NCBI RefSeq assembly: GCF_943193015.1
Contig: NZ_CALPCM010000001.1
Coordinates: 1 to 64,000, forward strand
Direction of reading: 5' to 3'
DNA length: 64,000 nt
Origin: Hominisplanchenecus_A murintestinalis
GTDB lineage: Bacteria; Bacillota; Clostridia; Lachnospirales; Lachnospiraceae
A program made the translations under genes and the position numbers. The notes below the pieces were generated by a model, which saw only the letters and a list, made by a program, of their open reading frames with translations, had not been told where the DNA came from and searched no databases. Positions 9,301 to 24,300 of the stretch are shown here, one piece after another (position 1 is the stretch's first letter; each line of letters starts with the position of its first letter).

Positions 9301-12300
9301 TATGGATTTACAACTGGGATCAGGAACCCTATGGGACGGAACCTCCGAAGGCTTCTATCAGCTGGGATGATGTAAAAAAGCAATATATGGATGCAGCAAC
9401 GAAGGAGGTTCGTATTCCCGTTTCGGCTTTTCCGCAGATAGAGGGTGTGAGACAGGTGCGGCTGGTCTGTTCACATTTGAATGGAAATATTTATGCAAAA
9501 GGGCAGAGCGAAGAAGATCCGGAACAGGATAACGCCCTTCGTGTAGAGATTCATGGAACACCTGACTGGCATGGAGAGCTGGAAGCGACAGGCGGACTGC
9601 TTCCGCAGCACTATCTTTATGCGAGTTTCGGGAAAACACAGAAAGTTATAATGGAAGTGGCAGATTTTGAGCCCAAAGTGACAGCTTCGACCCACTGGGT
9701 AAGGGATGGGGTTCAGCAGAACGGAGGAAGCGCGTCTCCCCATACTTTGGAGACGATGAATGATGAAGAAGTCTGGTATGGCTTTCAGCTGGAAAATACG
9801 TCTATCAGCCCGGCGGGACCGTGCTACGCAGATCTTGATTTGCTTAGTGTAGCTGACCGATGCACTAAGAAAACAGCCGTCCAGGGATTTAAGAGTGAGG
9901 AGATTGTAATCGGGGCAGATACAGAGAAAGCGTGTGAAATAAAATCTCTTGAGCTTTATAACTGGGATGCTATGGATGGGGCAAAGCCGGATAAACCGTC
10001 CCGGGTATTTACAGCAGAAGAACTAGAGGCGTACCGCCAGCCGGATAAAAGCCTGCGGATTCCGCTTTCAGCTGTTCCGGAGATTACCTATCTGCGGTAT
10101 ATCCGTCTGCAGTTTACGGACTTTTACGGTACTACGAAGGCAGACGGGAACAGCGCACAGATAGAACTGCATGGAAATACGGATTGGTTTGACAACCTGG
10201 ATGCAGCAGCGGCGCTGGTACAGAATGATGCAGATTATACAGAGAATAAAAGCGCGTCCGATACAGGACGTTTCCATGTACAGCGTCCTTATCTGGCTCT
10301 GCATTCGCATATTCAGTACGCGGATGTGAAGGAGAGCGCTGTAAGTGATACGTCAATGACGGATAAGAACCAGACAAGGCTGGGCGTACCTTATGACAGG
10401 GATTTTAAGATGTGGGTAAACATGGAGAATGGTTCTTCACCGGCGGAATCCGGCTATAGTTATTTTTCAGTGCTGGATGATGTAGACGCCACGATTGACC
10501 TCCCTATTAAGGATAATGCCGGCGTGCGGTTTACAGATCATGTATCTTCAGGCAGCGGGGAGGCATATACAGGTTTCCATGTGACGAAGCTTGTAGTGAA
10601 GAAAGAGCTCTTGGCGCAGTATCGAAGTATTGGGAGCATACAGCTTACGGATGTGGACAGTGCGGACGCGCCATTGGCGCTGAAGCCGGTAACAGACGCG
10701 AAAGGGACGATTACCGCATTCGATTTGGAGGATGGAACCCGTCTGTCACTGACAGATGAGGGACTTGTGCTGGATGAGGCACAGCTTCAGGAGCTTGGGA
10801 TTAATCATCTTGCGCGGGTCGAGATTCTGGGCGGCCGCTATATGAAGGTGACAGAGGAAGATACGCGGACAGAACAGAGGGTGGAATTTTACGGCTATGA
10901 GGATTCACCGTTAAATACTACAGATATCTTGAATACGCATAGTGAAAATTATTTGGATGGAATTCGGGATGAGGGAGACCTTTGGTGTGTAAAAGCGAAA
11001 GATTCTACGGTGTCATATGTGAGTAAGATGTATTTTGACACTGTGGTATCGGCATTTTATAACGACGGGGCAACCGGGAAATTTACGGCAGAGGCAGATG
11101 CCCTGGAGCATATCCGAAAAGAGTGGGCGACCCACAGCAGCTGGAATAATGTTCCGTTTGGGGATAACACGGAGCTGGAAATCGGTTACAAAGGCATTGG
11201 CTCTTTCGGGATAGACTTTCGGCAATATTTAAATGTAGGAGGAAATCTGCCCGTAGGCGCGCCAAATTACAATACCTACAGCAGCCAGGAGCACCAGAAC
11301 TACAGCTGGGTGCACACCCAATCGCTGAACACGGCGGCTACGGTAAATCTCAGTATTACGGTTCCGTCACAGATTTTCGATACCTATTACCTTAAAGTGA
11401 ATCCAAATACCAGGGAGTATCTTAACTGGATAGAAGTTACCAGGGAAGATGGCGCTGTTCACAGAATAGAGCCTTCTGACTGGGTGGGAAATGCAGTCGA
11501 GACGGACGCTGCAGGGAACAAATATTTCAGGATTAATCTGGTAAAAGGGCTTGGCTACAGTGATGATGAGGCTGAGTTCTGGACAGATGCATATGCATAT
11601 AGTTTGGATGGCCCGGAAAACCCGGTTACGGGAATTGTGGTGAATATGGATGTGAATCAGCCGGGGTATAAAGATGAGGCGGAAACTATGGCGGCAGATC
11701 CGGATTACGGGACGTGGTACAGGGAGAATGACGCCAATACCCGTTCTGCGTTTGAGGTCACCGGGCGGCTTTATAAGACAGGAAGAGCGGAACTGACTGC
11801 AGAAACTACGCTGACGATAGGAAATAAGACAAATGGCAGGTCAAAGCAGCGTACAGATGCCGGAGCTGCCAGCGGAAGGCGCGTTCAATCCTCGTGGTCA
11901 TACTGGAATAAGTACTGGGGAGGTCATGTAGAATGGGGTTCCGGCCTGGGATGGCATTGGGTCAGGACGGAGTACCTCGGAACTGCTCGTGATATGAAAT
12001 CTTCGGCGGTGATGGGAGTTGTGCGTGATAATAACTACGTGAGGAATGGAGTTCATAGTGCTGCAACATCAGAGTATGACGATACGAATGTGAAGTTTGC
12101 AGACCAGAATCAGTTTGCAGTAAGCTTTTACCGTGGTTCCTGCTTTACATCAGGGTATACATCGAATGGCGGGAATGGCGCGCAGAATCTGACGCATGAC
12201 TATTCACAGACCGGAAATCTGGATGACTGGAAAGAGGCTGACGGCTATGACTGGGCGGGGCGTGTGGGCTTTTCTGACAAAGTAGTACTCTCCGATACGC

Positions 12301-15300
12301 TTCCGGTGATTGAGCCGAATACAGAATTTAAATATTATGGATTTTTAACTACAGGACTGAAGCTTGAAAATGATGTGTTTACTCATATGACATCGATTAT
12401 CCTGGAATTGGAAGGATATTCGGAAGTTACAGATGCAGAGGGAAATGTGGTAAGTTATCAGGCAGACCCGGCAAAGACCAGGACGGTAACGCTTACAAAA
12501 GATCAGCTTGGTACACTCAATGAGATTTTCTTCCTGTATGCTTCAGAAGGTCAGACAGAAGAAGAGGCGGCGGCAGTAAACCAGATTTGGCTCGAAGAAT
12601 GGCAGTTTGTAAAGAACTTTAAGATTGTTACCGAGAAGTGGAACGGAAATTCTGATTATGCAAAAGAAGTCGGAAGAAAGTATTCAGCAGAATTGAGCGG
12701 AAACGCAAGTAATATTGATGTGCTCATCAAAGGGAAGCCTTATGTTTACGTAAACCAGCCGGGGACAGGGCTGGGAGACAGCATTAAACATGCGCAGAAC
12801 AGGATTACGCCTATCGATTACTGTGTATATACGCCAAACGAAGGAAGGACAAATCCGCAGTACAATACGGAGTATTATTATACAAGTGATGGCTCAAGGC
12901 CGGCGCATGCCTGGACAGATACTTTTGAGACGGCGCATATGCGGGGGTATCTGATTCCATATCAGGCGGGGTATTCTGTGGCGGCTAAGGTCGGTACATT
13001 AAATGATTACCAAAATGACAATCTTACGCCGAATGTGGAGGAGTACGTTGTGAGGGCGTGGAACCGTCAGGATGGAAGTACAGAAAAAGAGCATGCTTCG
13101 CGTCTGGACGGGGTTTTTACCACAAATTCCCTGCAGGCCGCGTTTAATATGCAAAAGCTGTATATTCCAAAGGAGTTTATTGACGGAGACTGGTTCCGGG
13201 TGAACCGCCTGCTGCTGGTCGGTTCGAGTAATAAGCAGATGAGTTTTACACTGGAGACGCTCAAGCCGCTCCTGACGCCGGATGCTAATGGAAAAGATTA
13301 TGTGCTTGATGTGGAGAAGCTGCTTCATGACAATCTGGATATGGTAACCAGCTACAGTGTGACGCAGACGGACGGGAAGGCGCGTGCGTATGACAGGGCG
13401 CATGTGAATTCTTTTAAGCTTGATTTTAAAGCTGTAGCAGGGAATCGGGAGAAACCGGAAACGGTTATGCAGGCAGGGCAGTACTTGTCGGCGAGCAAGA
13501 CGGCCACAGACTATGCATTCCGTTATGACGGCGTATTTGTGGACAGGAGCCAGGCGGTGTTCCGCGGAGACAGCTATACGAATTGGGACTTTGATTCCAT
13601 CCCTTCCTATGGCTGGAACAGCCCGAACGGCTATGCCGTGAATGCGTCAATTACGCAGAACCTGGGGGCAACATTTACAACGATTGACCCGAACCATGGT
13701 ACGTTCAGCGAATTGAGCGGCACAACGAAGGCGGCGACCACGCGTTTGAGTAACCTGGTAGGGAATCTCCGTGTGGAAGTGACGCGTACCAGAGATACAA
13801 ACAAATTTGCATATGATTTGGATGACTGTACGATTGAAGCGCCGAAGAAAGAGATCGACGGCCGGCATGTGATGCCTTGGGACTATATAGAATACCTGAT
13901 AACAGTGGGTTCCTGGGCGGGTGCAGGCGTTCCTCAGGAAAAGACAGATTTGAGGTTTGATATGCCCCAGGGGCAGAGAATCTGTAAGTGGGAGATTGTG
14001 AGCAACAGCACGGATATTGCAGATACAGATATGACTGCATATGCAGGGGAGCAGGAACTGAATCCGGGGACGGATTATTCCAGGATGGCAGATGCCTCTG
14101 GGGAAGAGACGCTGACGAATATCAAACAAATCGTCGTCCATCTGGGGACAGAAGGTGATGCAGCCCAGATTAAGCCAGGTAAAGCAGTGACGCTGCGAGT
14201 TGTCACGCAGATGACGGATGAATTCGGAACGGCTTTCCAGGGGAAAGAGATACACAGTTATCTTTACGCCGCGAGCGGAACAAAACACGGATACTCACAG
14301 TACCGCATTAACGGTGGGAAGGAAACGAATAATTATAATCTGAATTCGGTTGACTGGCATCGGAATCATGGAGATGCCGGGACACTTTACAACACGTCAG
14401 GAAATACCGATGGAAACACCGATGTCAGCTATTGGCGGAATTTTATGGATAATGTGGCTCTGGACGGCCGTGTTCACCAGTATACATGCCGGGCAGATTC
14501 CGGTACGTATTTTGTTACCAGGCAGTCAGATTTGAGTATAGGGTTCGCGTTTGGAACAGATGCATTGGGAGGATTTGACGGACAGCCGGGTAAGGTGACT
14601 GTGAGCGGAATAAAGAACTACAGCCAGCATTCCCAGAATATTCAGGAAACCGTTAATTTCCTGAAACCGGTGAACGGACGTTATCTGCAGGTTTTTGAGC
14701 TTACCGGACTTTTTGAAACGGACTATCCGACAGGACTGAAAGAGAACACCATTACTCCGAGACCTCCAATTAAGAAAGAATACTTTGTTTTGGATGAAGA
14801 CGGGATGGATAATCCGGATGCCTATAATAACTATACGCGTACAGCTGAGGATATTGAGAAAGGCCGATGGGTGGACGCAGCAGACTACGAAGACAGTCCG
14901 GAGGAGCTGGAAGCAATGCTGTCCCGGGTGATTTCCGTGCGCTGGACATATTATGATATTCCAGCCGGGCAGGCGCTGAATCCGGTTGTTCTAAATGGTG
15001 CAGGGCGTTATCAGGATGAGCGTCTCGGTGTGGGAACCGGAGTACAGGCAGATATATTTACCGGACTTCTAAAAGTAACAGAGGTGTATACGCATACCCA
15101 TACGGAAAAAGAGCACTTAGGTGAAGGGGCAAAGAATACGTCAATGAGCGGCAGCGCGCAGGCAACGCCGTCAGTGAGGCGTGAGACTCCGATTCTCTGG
15201 TTCCAGACACAGATTTTCGATACAGAGGAGGAAGCGGCTGCTGCATATGCCGCCGGAAAAGCCCAGAAAACCGGATACCGGCCAAATGAAACCTTCTGGT

Positions 15301-18300
15301 ATAAGACGACCTTGCGGAATCTGACGCAGGCTGAGAGCGGCGGTACTGTTCAGGGTGCGATGCTGAACCCGGTATTTTATGATAAGGTTCCTTCTCAATA
15401 CGTGGATGCAAAAGCTTTGGAAGACGCGGCAAAAGGAGATATGAGCGGGGTTCATATTACCTGGAAGGATAAGACAGGGGCTGACAGGGATATGTCAGGC
15501 ATCCGCTGGGAAGTAAACCGGTTAGAGACAGTTACTGCAAAAGATTACGGCGGTGAGATGATTTACACGAATCATGCTGACGCTTCCGTTTACTCTACGG
15601 TAGATACAAACAGTCCCGGAAAGAAACTGTATAAAGATTTGGATCCAAGAGCGTCCGGCATATCTCAGGATGCGGAATATACCGTGTATCAGATACGTCC
15701 GGTGAGCGAGAAGGGAAAAGCTGTCCGTATGGAGATTGGTGATAGTATTTCGTTTCATTATGCAGTTACTGCGCATCAGGACGGATTGCCCATGATTATG
15801 ACGGATCAGGACAGGAGTCTGGCAACTGACGCAGATCAGTCGCCGTCGTATTTTCCGAGAGTGGGTGAGTATTGGACAAATACTGTTTCAGGGCAGGCGT
15901 GGCCGCTGGCAACAGGTTCAGACAGCAAATGGATTAACCGTGTGCTGGAAACTTCAGATAAGATGATGGACATGGATTATCTCATCCATGATGTGGGATT
16001 TTCAGCGGACAAGAACGATCAGTGCGACAGATATAAGATGTTTGACGGAACGAAGGTCTATATTCCGGGGACAGCGAATAATGGAAGCGCCTGGGGGAAT
16101 GACGGACGGTTTATGGATTATGATATTGCCGCCGGCTCTTACATGCAGCAGGCGCGGTATACGCCAGGCGCAGGGAGCGCCGGAAAAGACAGCCTTCCGG
16201 GGCAGATACTGTACCAGGGGGCGTCAAATGCAAACCGTGATTACTTTGTGTTTGTGACAGGCCCGCGGACTGCTGCCAGCCAGAACTGGGAGCAGGCCGG
16301 AGAGGGTGAAAAGCGGACGCCGATTGTATGGAGCGAAGCGCGTACCCATCTGCAGAAAGCATGGCTTAATGCCGCCAGCCAGATAATTCCAGATATAGAA
16401 AGAGACAGAAGCGAGTATCTGGGATACGGGGGATATACGGAAAATAATGCAGGAAGGCGCATAGAGACAGGCAGGAACCTGGATTATAGCTGGTGGATTC
16501 AGCCCGGGGATTATTACCATAACAGGGACTGCTGGAATTGGTATCTCTATGATTTGAGGTGGTATCTTTATAACCGTTATATCACAACGTTAGAATACCA
16601 GCAGGATTATACGGCGCGCCTGACGGCAAGCAATTATGGCGACTGGGGAGTGGATGGGGTAGAGATGCTCTATACGTTCCCTCTGGGAACGGAACCGCTG
16701 CTGGATGAGGACGGAAACCTTCAGGTATCAGGCCAGTATCTGACAGATATTAATACGTGGGGAGGCACAATTCCCGCAGAAAATATCCAGGCTGAGATTA
16801 TCCAGACGCCTGAGAGTGACCGAGGATACCAGGCGCCCAAGCAGCCGCAGGATCCACTCTGGAATACAGCCGCGAATGCAAACTATTACCAGGGAGAGAA
16901 TTTGGTTCCGTATGTTGTGAAAGTTACAGTAAATTACCCGCTGAAGCGCTGGTTTAACCGAGGCAGTGCATCAGGGTATCAGATGCGTGTGGATATTAAA
17001 TGCCATGTGAATACGACTAACGCGGACGGGAAATGGTACGACAGGGTGCAGATGAAGCCTGTGACAAATGCAGGGGAGAACTATTATTATTATCAGATAT
17101 ATGATATTACCCAGTGGGTGGGCTCGAACCGGAGTAAAAATGCCCATTTCCAGATTCACGGAATGGACTATATGAGTTCCTACGCCCATGAACATTCCGG
17201 CTGGCATCACTGGTATAACTATATCAACCCGGTTGGTTCGCCGAACACACTGAGCGTAAATGGATATAACGTCCAATGCAGCGAGGTGCAGACAGGCGGA
17301 GCAAATGGAGCGGATGGCCAGAATACCGGAAAAGCATATAGCGCTTACCATACGGCAGATAAAGCAGATCTGTATGCAGCGACGGGAACCAGGACGGAGA
17401 TGAGAAAGCCGCTTCTGCGTCTGTGGACGGCTATCACAGATGGAGAAAGTGCGGATAGAACCGGGCAGACGGCAGCGGGCTATTATACGGACAGTGAAGG
17501 CGATACTGCCTGGGTGAATGTAAATGTGGAAAACCGTTACTGGTGGCATGAATATGGGGATCAGGAAGTAAAACATGCCCATAGTTATCCGAAAGACGGC
17601 GGCTCTATGGGAACTTATATGCTTCCGGTCATCAATGTGCTTCTTCCGGAAGGCGTGGTGCCGATGGCCGCCGATGGCAAGCCGTATACAAAAGATAACG
17701 AAGATAATGCCAGACGCCCGATTGCATGGGAATTGAATCAGAGGAGCGCTCCTACAGTTAATACGGTTTCACCGGCTACGGAAGCGGAGAAGCAGCTCTA
17801 TGACGCAGATGTACAGTATGTGGAGATACCCGAATATGAGGACGGGAAGGATACCGGGCAGACAGAGGGACGTTATCTGGTAAGGATAGAAGCTAATTTA
17901 AATGCACAGGGAGATGTGGCGCAGAAGGATTTGGAAGCAAAAATCCGTTCAGGGGCGTTAAAGATTTATTCATTTAAAGTATTTACGGAGAAATTGCCGG
18001 ACCTGTCCATAAAAGGGGCAGACGGCGCCGTGATACGGGATACAACGAAAGATAACCGATATGAAGACATCCGTACCTATATCGGCAGCCAAATGGAAGG
18101 TTTCAAATATGAGTGGGACGGAGGAATCAGCGGCAACCCGTATAATGTGGGGGTGAATGCAGGAGATTCCCAGCGTCTGGACGCAGTATCTCTATATCAG
18201 CCCGCAGATAGTGCAAATGGTAACAGAGCGTTTTTTGACAGCGGATGGGCATATTCGGAAACAGACAGCTTTAATGTGGAAGATTATGCCGCAAATATAA

Positions 18301-21300
18301 GGAATCCGCTGATGCTTACGGAGGAGCAGAAGGACTTCAATGGCAGCCAGGCAAATACGCATCCGGATACAGAAGATAAAGAAAAGCAGATTGCAGATAT
18401 CGGCCTGTACAACCGAACCAGGATGTATACCAGGGCGCCGCGTTTGATTGCTTACAATACAGTGGGCTTTACGAAAACAGAAGAAGGCATGGTGTATAGC
18501 GAGTACCACATAGGGGGTGAAGGACAGGAGGAAGCGACGCTTCCCTCTCCGTATCCGGAAAGAGATAAGCCGCTGGAGTACAGCGATGTACTGTGGTATG
18601 GTTCGAAGGTACTGAACCAGGCAGACGGTCTGCGCTATACCGGTTCTGTCCACCATGCGAAGCTGGCGTTTGTGTTTGATCTGCCGCAGGAAGTAACATT
18701 CTGGGATGAGGATGATACGTATGATCCGGATGATATCGTGGTAGAGTACTATGATGCCCGTACGTCCGAGACGAAAACGGTAGATATGGCTGAACTTATG
18801 GATGAAGATTCCGGATGGAACCTGAAAGTTAAGCATAAAACGGATTATAACAGCCTTGGAAGCGGATATCCGGGTTATCCGGAGTATCCAAATACGGATA
18901 AAAAGAAACAGCATGAAGCGGAGAGCGTAGTCATAGAACTCTCCACACCGGCAGACGATGGTTATCAAGATTATGATTCCTTATATACCGGAGCAAAACC
19001 GGGCGGATATCTGGCATGTGGAAGCTGGGTTAAAGTAAGGATTAAGACAAGGGTAGATAACCTGGGGGAAGAGTCTACCGTAGGTACTGCCGGAGATACC
19101 TGGCTGGCAGATGGCTGCAGGACTTATGTGACGATTCATGAGACAGACGGACATTTTAACGCAGGTTCTGAGGGCCTCAAAGAGCAGCCGCAGGATTTGG
19201 TGCTGTGGGTAAACCGGGCGATGGATCAGGAGGCAGATGAAGAAGCTGACGAGGATGATGAAGCAGCGAAGGCGGCAGACTATGACAGGGACGGCGATTA
19301 TACAGATTTATATACGACAGCGCGCTCAGCAGTTTTCCGGCTTCGGAAACCGGATGGGGCGGCCCGTATTGACTCTATTATGCCGCGCCGTTCCATTATA
19401 GACCCGGATGAGCAGACGATTGTCACGGCAACAGATGTCCATATCAAGGGTGCGACGAGCATGCAGTATCTGTTGGATCAGGCGCAGAATAAAGGCGGTG
19501 CGGTAAACAGGTTCCTTGTGGATATAGCGCTGCCGTTTCATGGGACAGCTACAGCTACCGGTGAAATCGCGCCAGTCACAGGGCCTAAGGTAACGCCGGA
19601 AGTGCAGGCGATCCGGACCGGGGTATGGGAAGTGCCCGATACCCTGACGGAAGAAGAAAAGAAGAAGCTGGAGAGCATGCTGAAAGTTTATGTGCTTGTC
19701 CGTACCAGTACAAATCCTCATGCAGAGGATGGATACCTGTATCCGGATTCGGAAGAGGATCGGGCGGCGTATGGGGATGGTTCCTGGACGCTGATAGGCG
19801 ATACCGCCGGGTATAGCCTGGCTGCTAATACCCTGATAGCGGATGGAATTCCTGATAATGTGCGCCAGGTGCGTTTTGTAGTGAAAGCCGGAACAGGTTA
19901 TGATGATGACATTACTCCGATTTATTATCCGGTTCCGTCTGGTTTTCGTCTGGCAGTAGACGCCGATCCGGATACGGAGGACGTGAAGGAAGAGATGGAT
20001 GATGTCGATCCTAGCCGTCTGAATGTAAATGAAATACCGGACAATGTTAAGAAAAATTGTGCGTTTGTGCAGGCAGCCACGCTGTCAGGCGACCCGATGC
20101 TGGCAATTCATTCGAATTATTTTGCACAGTGTATCACGCGTTATGACGATACGAAATATTCGGGGCTGGGAGAAAGAGGGCGCGCAGGAATCTATGTAGA
20201 TCCTGAGCTTCCCTATCTTGGATTCCGAATGGAAATGGGATACTATACAGGTTCCGGTATTAATGGCTACCGCTGGAATGTAGGAAGCGCGGCAATCCTG
20301 GTAGACCCATCTGCAAGTAAGGTAATGAAATACCGTACGTATCTGGTAAATTACAGCAATGCGCAGCTGGAGCAGAAGGGTTATCTGGATCCAAAAGGAA
20401 AAAATGAAGAGGATACAATTACCGATCCGAATATGTCGATAGTGCTGCCTTATATCCAGAACCTTCAGAATAATCTGGCATATGTGCCCTACAGCAGCCT
20501 TCAGGGGGACGACATGGATTATTTAAGTGATGATTACCGCGTGACGGGAAGCATTACAAATCCGGCAGATAATCTGGACTATGAAATTCCGCACTGGACA
20601 TGGTATGTAGAAAGAGATAAAACAGATGCGGAAGGTAATCTGCTCCAGGACGAAAATGGACAGAATATCGTGGAGATTGTAGATAATCCGAGGGTATCCT
20701 TGAAACTGGATGGGGATGGAAACCCGGCTTCGCCAGAATATGTAGAAAAGATTGTAAACCTGAACAGTTCCCATAAACGTAAGGTGGTAATCTTCCATTA
20801 CACTGGAATGCTGATGCCAGGCGAGCGTCTGGTAGTAGAATTCATGATGCCCCTGAACGCAGACCGCGGTTCTGCAGTATCCCAGGATTTGATGGAGTCT
20901 TATGGATACGGTTTCAAGAATGGTAATTATACGCCATATATTCCGTCGAACGATGATGGTTACGGAAGCTGCGGCTACGAGAGAGACTCCCGTGACCTGA
21001 ATAATAACGGACTGGCGGCAGAGATGGCTTTAAGGCGTACAATCAAGGGATTGAGCTTCAAAGAAGATCCTGCGCTGAAACAGGTAAAGAAAGTCGACTC
21101 CCAGGTTCACAGTGACCGCGATTATAAGAGCGGGCCGGCCAGTGTGCCGGAAGGCACGGACTATCGCTTTAATGTGTCCATTTTGAACCAGACAGAAGCA
21201 AAGCCGGAGGAGCATAAGCATATCTGTATGTATGATGTGCTGCCATACAATAATGATTTCCAGATATTCAGCGGTGATACATCCGGAAATCCAATCGCCA

Positions 21301-24300
21301 GGGATTCATCCTGGAACGGATGGCTGATACCGGATTCTATTCAGGTGAAAGTATTTGACCCGAATAAAATAGAGCAGTATCCGGATGGGAAAATTTTGGA
21401 AATGACTACGAATACAGGCAGTCCGAAAGATTATGATATATGGGTAGGACCGTTTGAACAGTCCGGCAATACTTATAAAGCATTGGACGTTTCAGAACTT
21501 CCCGCATATAAACCTGATACAGAAAAGGGTACCCGGGGCACCAGAGAGGTAAATTTCTACGTACAGCTGTTTGGAAACGACGCATTGAAAAAAACCTATA
21601 AAATGGTTCGCCTGATAGATTTGATTGCGGCGACAAAAAATAATCCGGATGCTTATGAGGCGGCAATCAAAGGAATCCGTTCTATATGGATGGAGATGGA
21701 GAAAGAGGACTACTGTATCGGAAGTTATAACCGGATTGAGATGAGTTATAAAATGCATGCGCCGCTGAATATTCCAAAGTATGTGGGTGATGTTTCGGGA
21801 GATTCCAGTTCTCAATTTATAGCATCCCTGGGCTACTGCGGCTGGAACACATTTGTCCACCACGCAGTGGGCGCGGGTATGACCGGAGAGAACAGTAAAG
21901 CTGGCGTGTATCTCAATGCGCCGGAAGGCAGGGGGTATATTGGAAGCTATATATGGCATGATTTTAATTATGACGCAGAGATGAATGAGGCAGAATATAA
22001 AGATGGGACGAATGGACGTCCTCAGGTTTCCAAGCTTACCACAGATTTGGACTTTGACGGTAAAGCAGATGATCCGGGAATTAATAAGGTCAAAGTAGAG
22101 CTTTTAAGTGAAAAAGGCTATATAGTGAACCGAAATGGGGAAGCGATCGCAGAAGTGCAGCGTGAAGGCGAAGCAGTGAAATATGCGCTCATCAATGAAG
22201 ACACGGGGGAATATGTGAGAACCGGAACAGGACTCATTGCTTATACAGACTGTGGGCCGGCGGCGTCATATATTTCAGAGAGTGATTACTTTGGGCATAA
22301 AGGCTATTATATGCTTTCTAATCTTCTGCCAGGTGATTACAAGCTGAGATTTACATTCCCGGAGAGCCTGGAAAATTATGCAGTTACGACATTGAAGATT
22401 GGCGATACAGAAGCAGGTCTTGAGGTTTACCGGAGCGGCGACACTCTCCCGGATTTAGGGAAAGAAGGCGTGGGGGATGCACCGGGAGATGCTATGGTGG
22501 TAGACACACTGGTAGCACAGACGAAAGACGCCATTCATGTAGCGGCGGTGGATTTGGATAATACGACGGTAGGGGCAGATGGGCTTACGCCTCATCAGCG
22601 CTATGACAGGCAGATGACTTCTTATAATGTAGGGGTAGGCAGACCTCACACGGTAGGAGGATGGGCATGGTTTGATGAGCATGGGCCGGAGGACGCCCCG
22701 GAGATTGACGGGCGTATGACCGACGATGAGAAGAAGCTTGGAAAGATGCGTGTGACGCTTTACGAGTACGATCCGGATACAGAAGAGCTGAAAGAAGCTT
22801 TGGATGTTGACGGAAAACCGGCGTCCATGCTGACGGAGATTGTAGATAAGAGTAATCCCGGAAGCGCTGAAAACGGAAAATTTACATTCAAAGTGCGTCC
22901 GGGCTGGTATGTGGCGCGGGCAGAAAATGAGGATAAAGCCGTTGTATTGAAGCCAACTCCTTATAAGTATAATGATGACCCTCTGCTGGAGGATGACGAC
23001 AATGATTTGGAGAAGTCCGGAATCTATATGCAGACAAAACCTTTCCTTATGGAATACCAGCTTGGCGAAAACGGAAAACCGCTGTATGACGAGAAAGGGC
23101 AGGGTTATGCACCTCAATATAAACTGGCCTTTGGACTTGTAAATGCCGGAAGAGGATTCCTGGGAAATACGATTTGGAGTGATGAGAACTACAATGGCGT
23201 GCGGGAAGGCCTGGAGCCGGGAATCGGCGGCGTCAAGGTGACGATAGAACGTTACTATTTAGATGCGGATACAAACCGGTGGATGGAACAGGAAGACTTC
23301 ACGTCAGTAAAGACCACTACAAATGCAGGGAATTTCGTTTTCCAGGAGATGACGACTTATACGCCTGAGCCGGATGGCAGAGCATGTCTGGCCGGGTACA
23401 GGCTCCGCATCGACAAGGAGGATTTGGAAGCACTGCCTGCTCATTATGCGGTTACGAAATACCAGACAGTGAAAGACACAGAGGCAGACAGTGATTTAAA
23501 GACCACGCCGGTTCAGACATCTGACGGCAAGATGGCTTATTATCTCACAGACGGCGCGCCGGTTATCCTTGCAAATGAGGCTGTAGAAGGAACCGACCCG
23601 GTTTATATTATGAGCTATGCCGGAAAAAATTATGATGTGACGGATGGCGCCAGCCTGCTGGATTTTGACGGCGGTTTAAAAGAGTTTGAGAACGTAAAGG
23701 TAAGCGGCGTAATCTGGGATGATAAAGATTATGACGGTATACGTAAGAAGGGAGAGGAATCCAGAGACGAAGGGATTCAGGGTGTTTCAGTGATTCTGGA
23801 GCAGTATATCCGTTCTGGCGGCAGTTTCACGAAGGTAGACGAGCGGACAGCACAGACAGACGGCGACGGACGTTACGAATTTTCGAATGTCTCTACTTAT
23901 TATGAGAATCCGGAAACAAAGAATGCCTGCGTAGCTTACTACAGGCTGAAATTAAAAGAGCTGCCGGAGGGGTACCGTGTCACACGTTATCATCAGGGAA
24001 AAGATACTGCCGTGGATAGTGATTTGGCGGCGACAGACTTGTATATGACGAAAGGGACGGCGCCGGTAGAACAAAATTATTTTGCAGCAGCAAGCGTGTC
24101 AACTATTCCGCATAATGAGGCGTACTGCCGGGATGAAGGAAATGTCAGGTATGACATCGTAAAAAGCAGTGGGAATGTAAGTGGTTATGACGGCGGACTG
24201 AAAGGCCCTGAGACGGGAGAGCTTACGGGAATCATCTGGAAGGAGAAAGAGTATGACGGACTTTACCAGGAGGATGAGGAAGGATTTGCCGGGCTTACGG

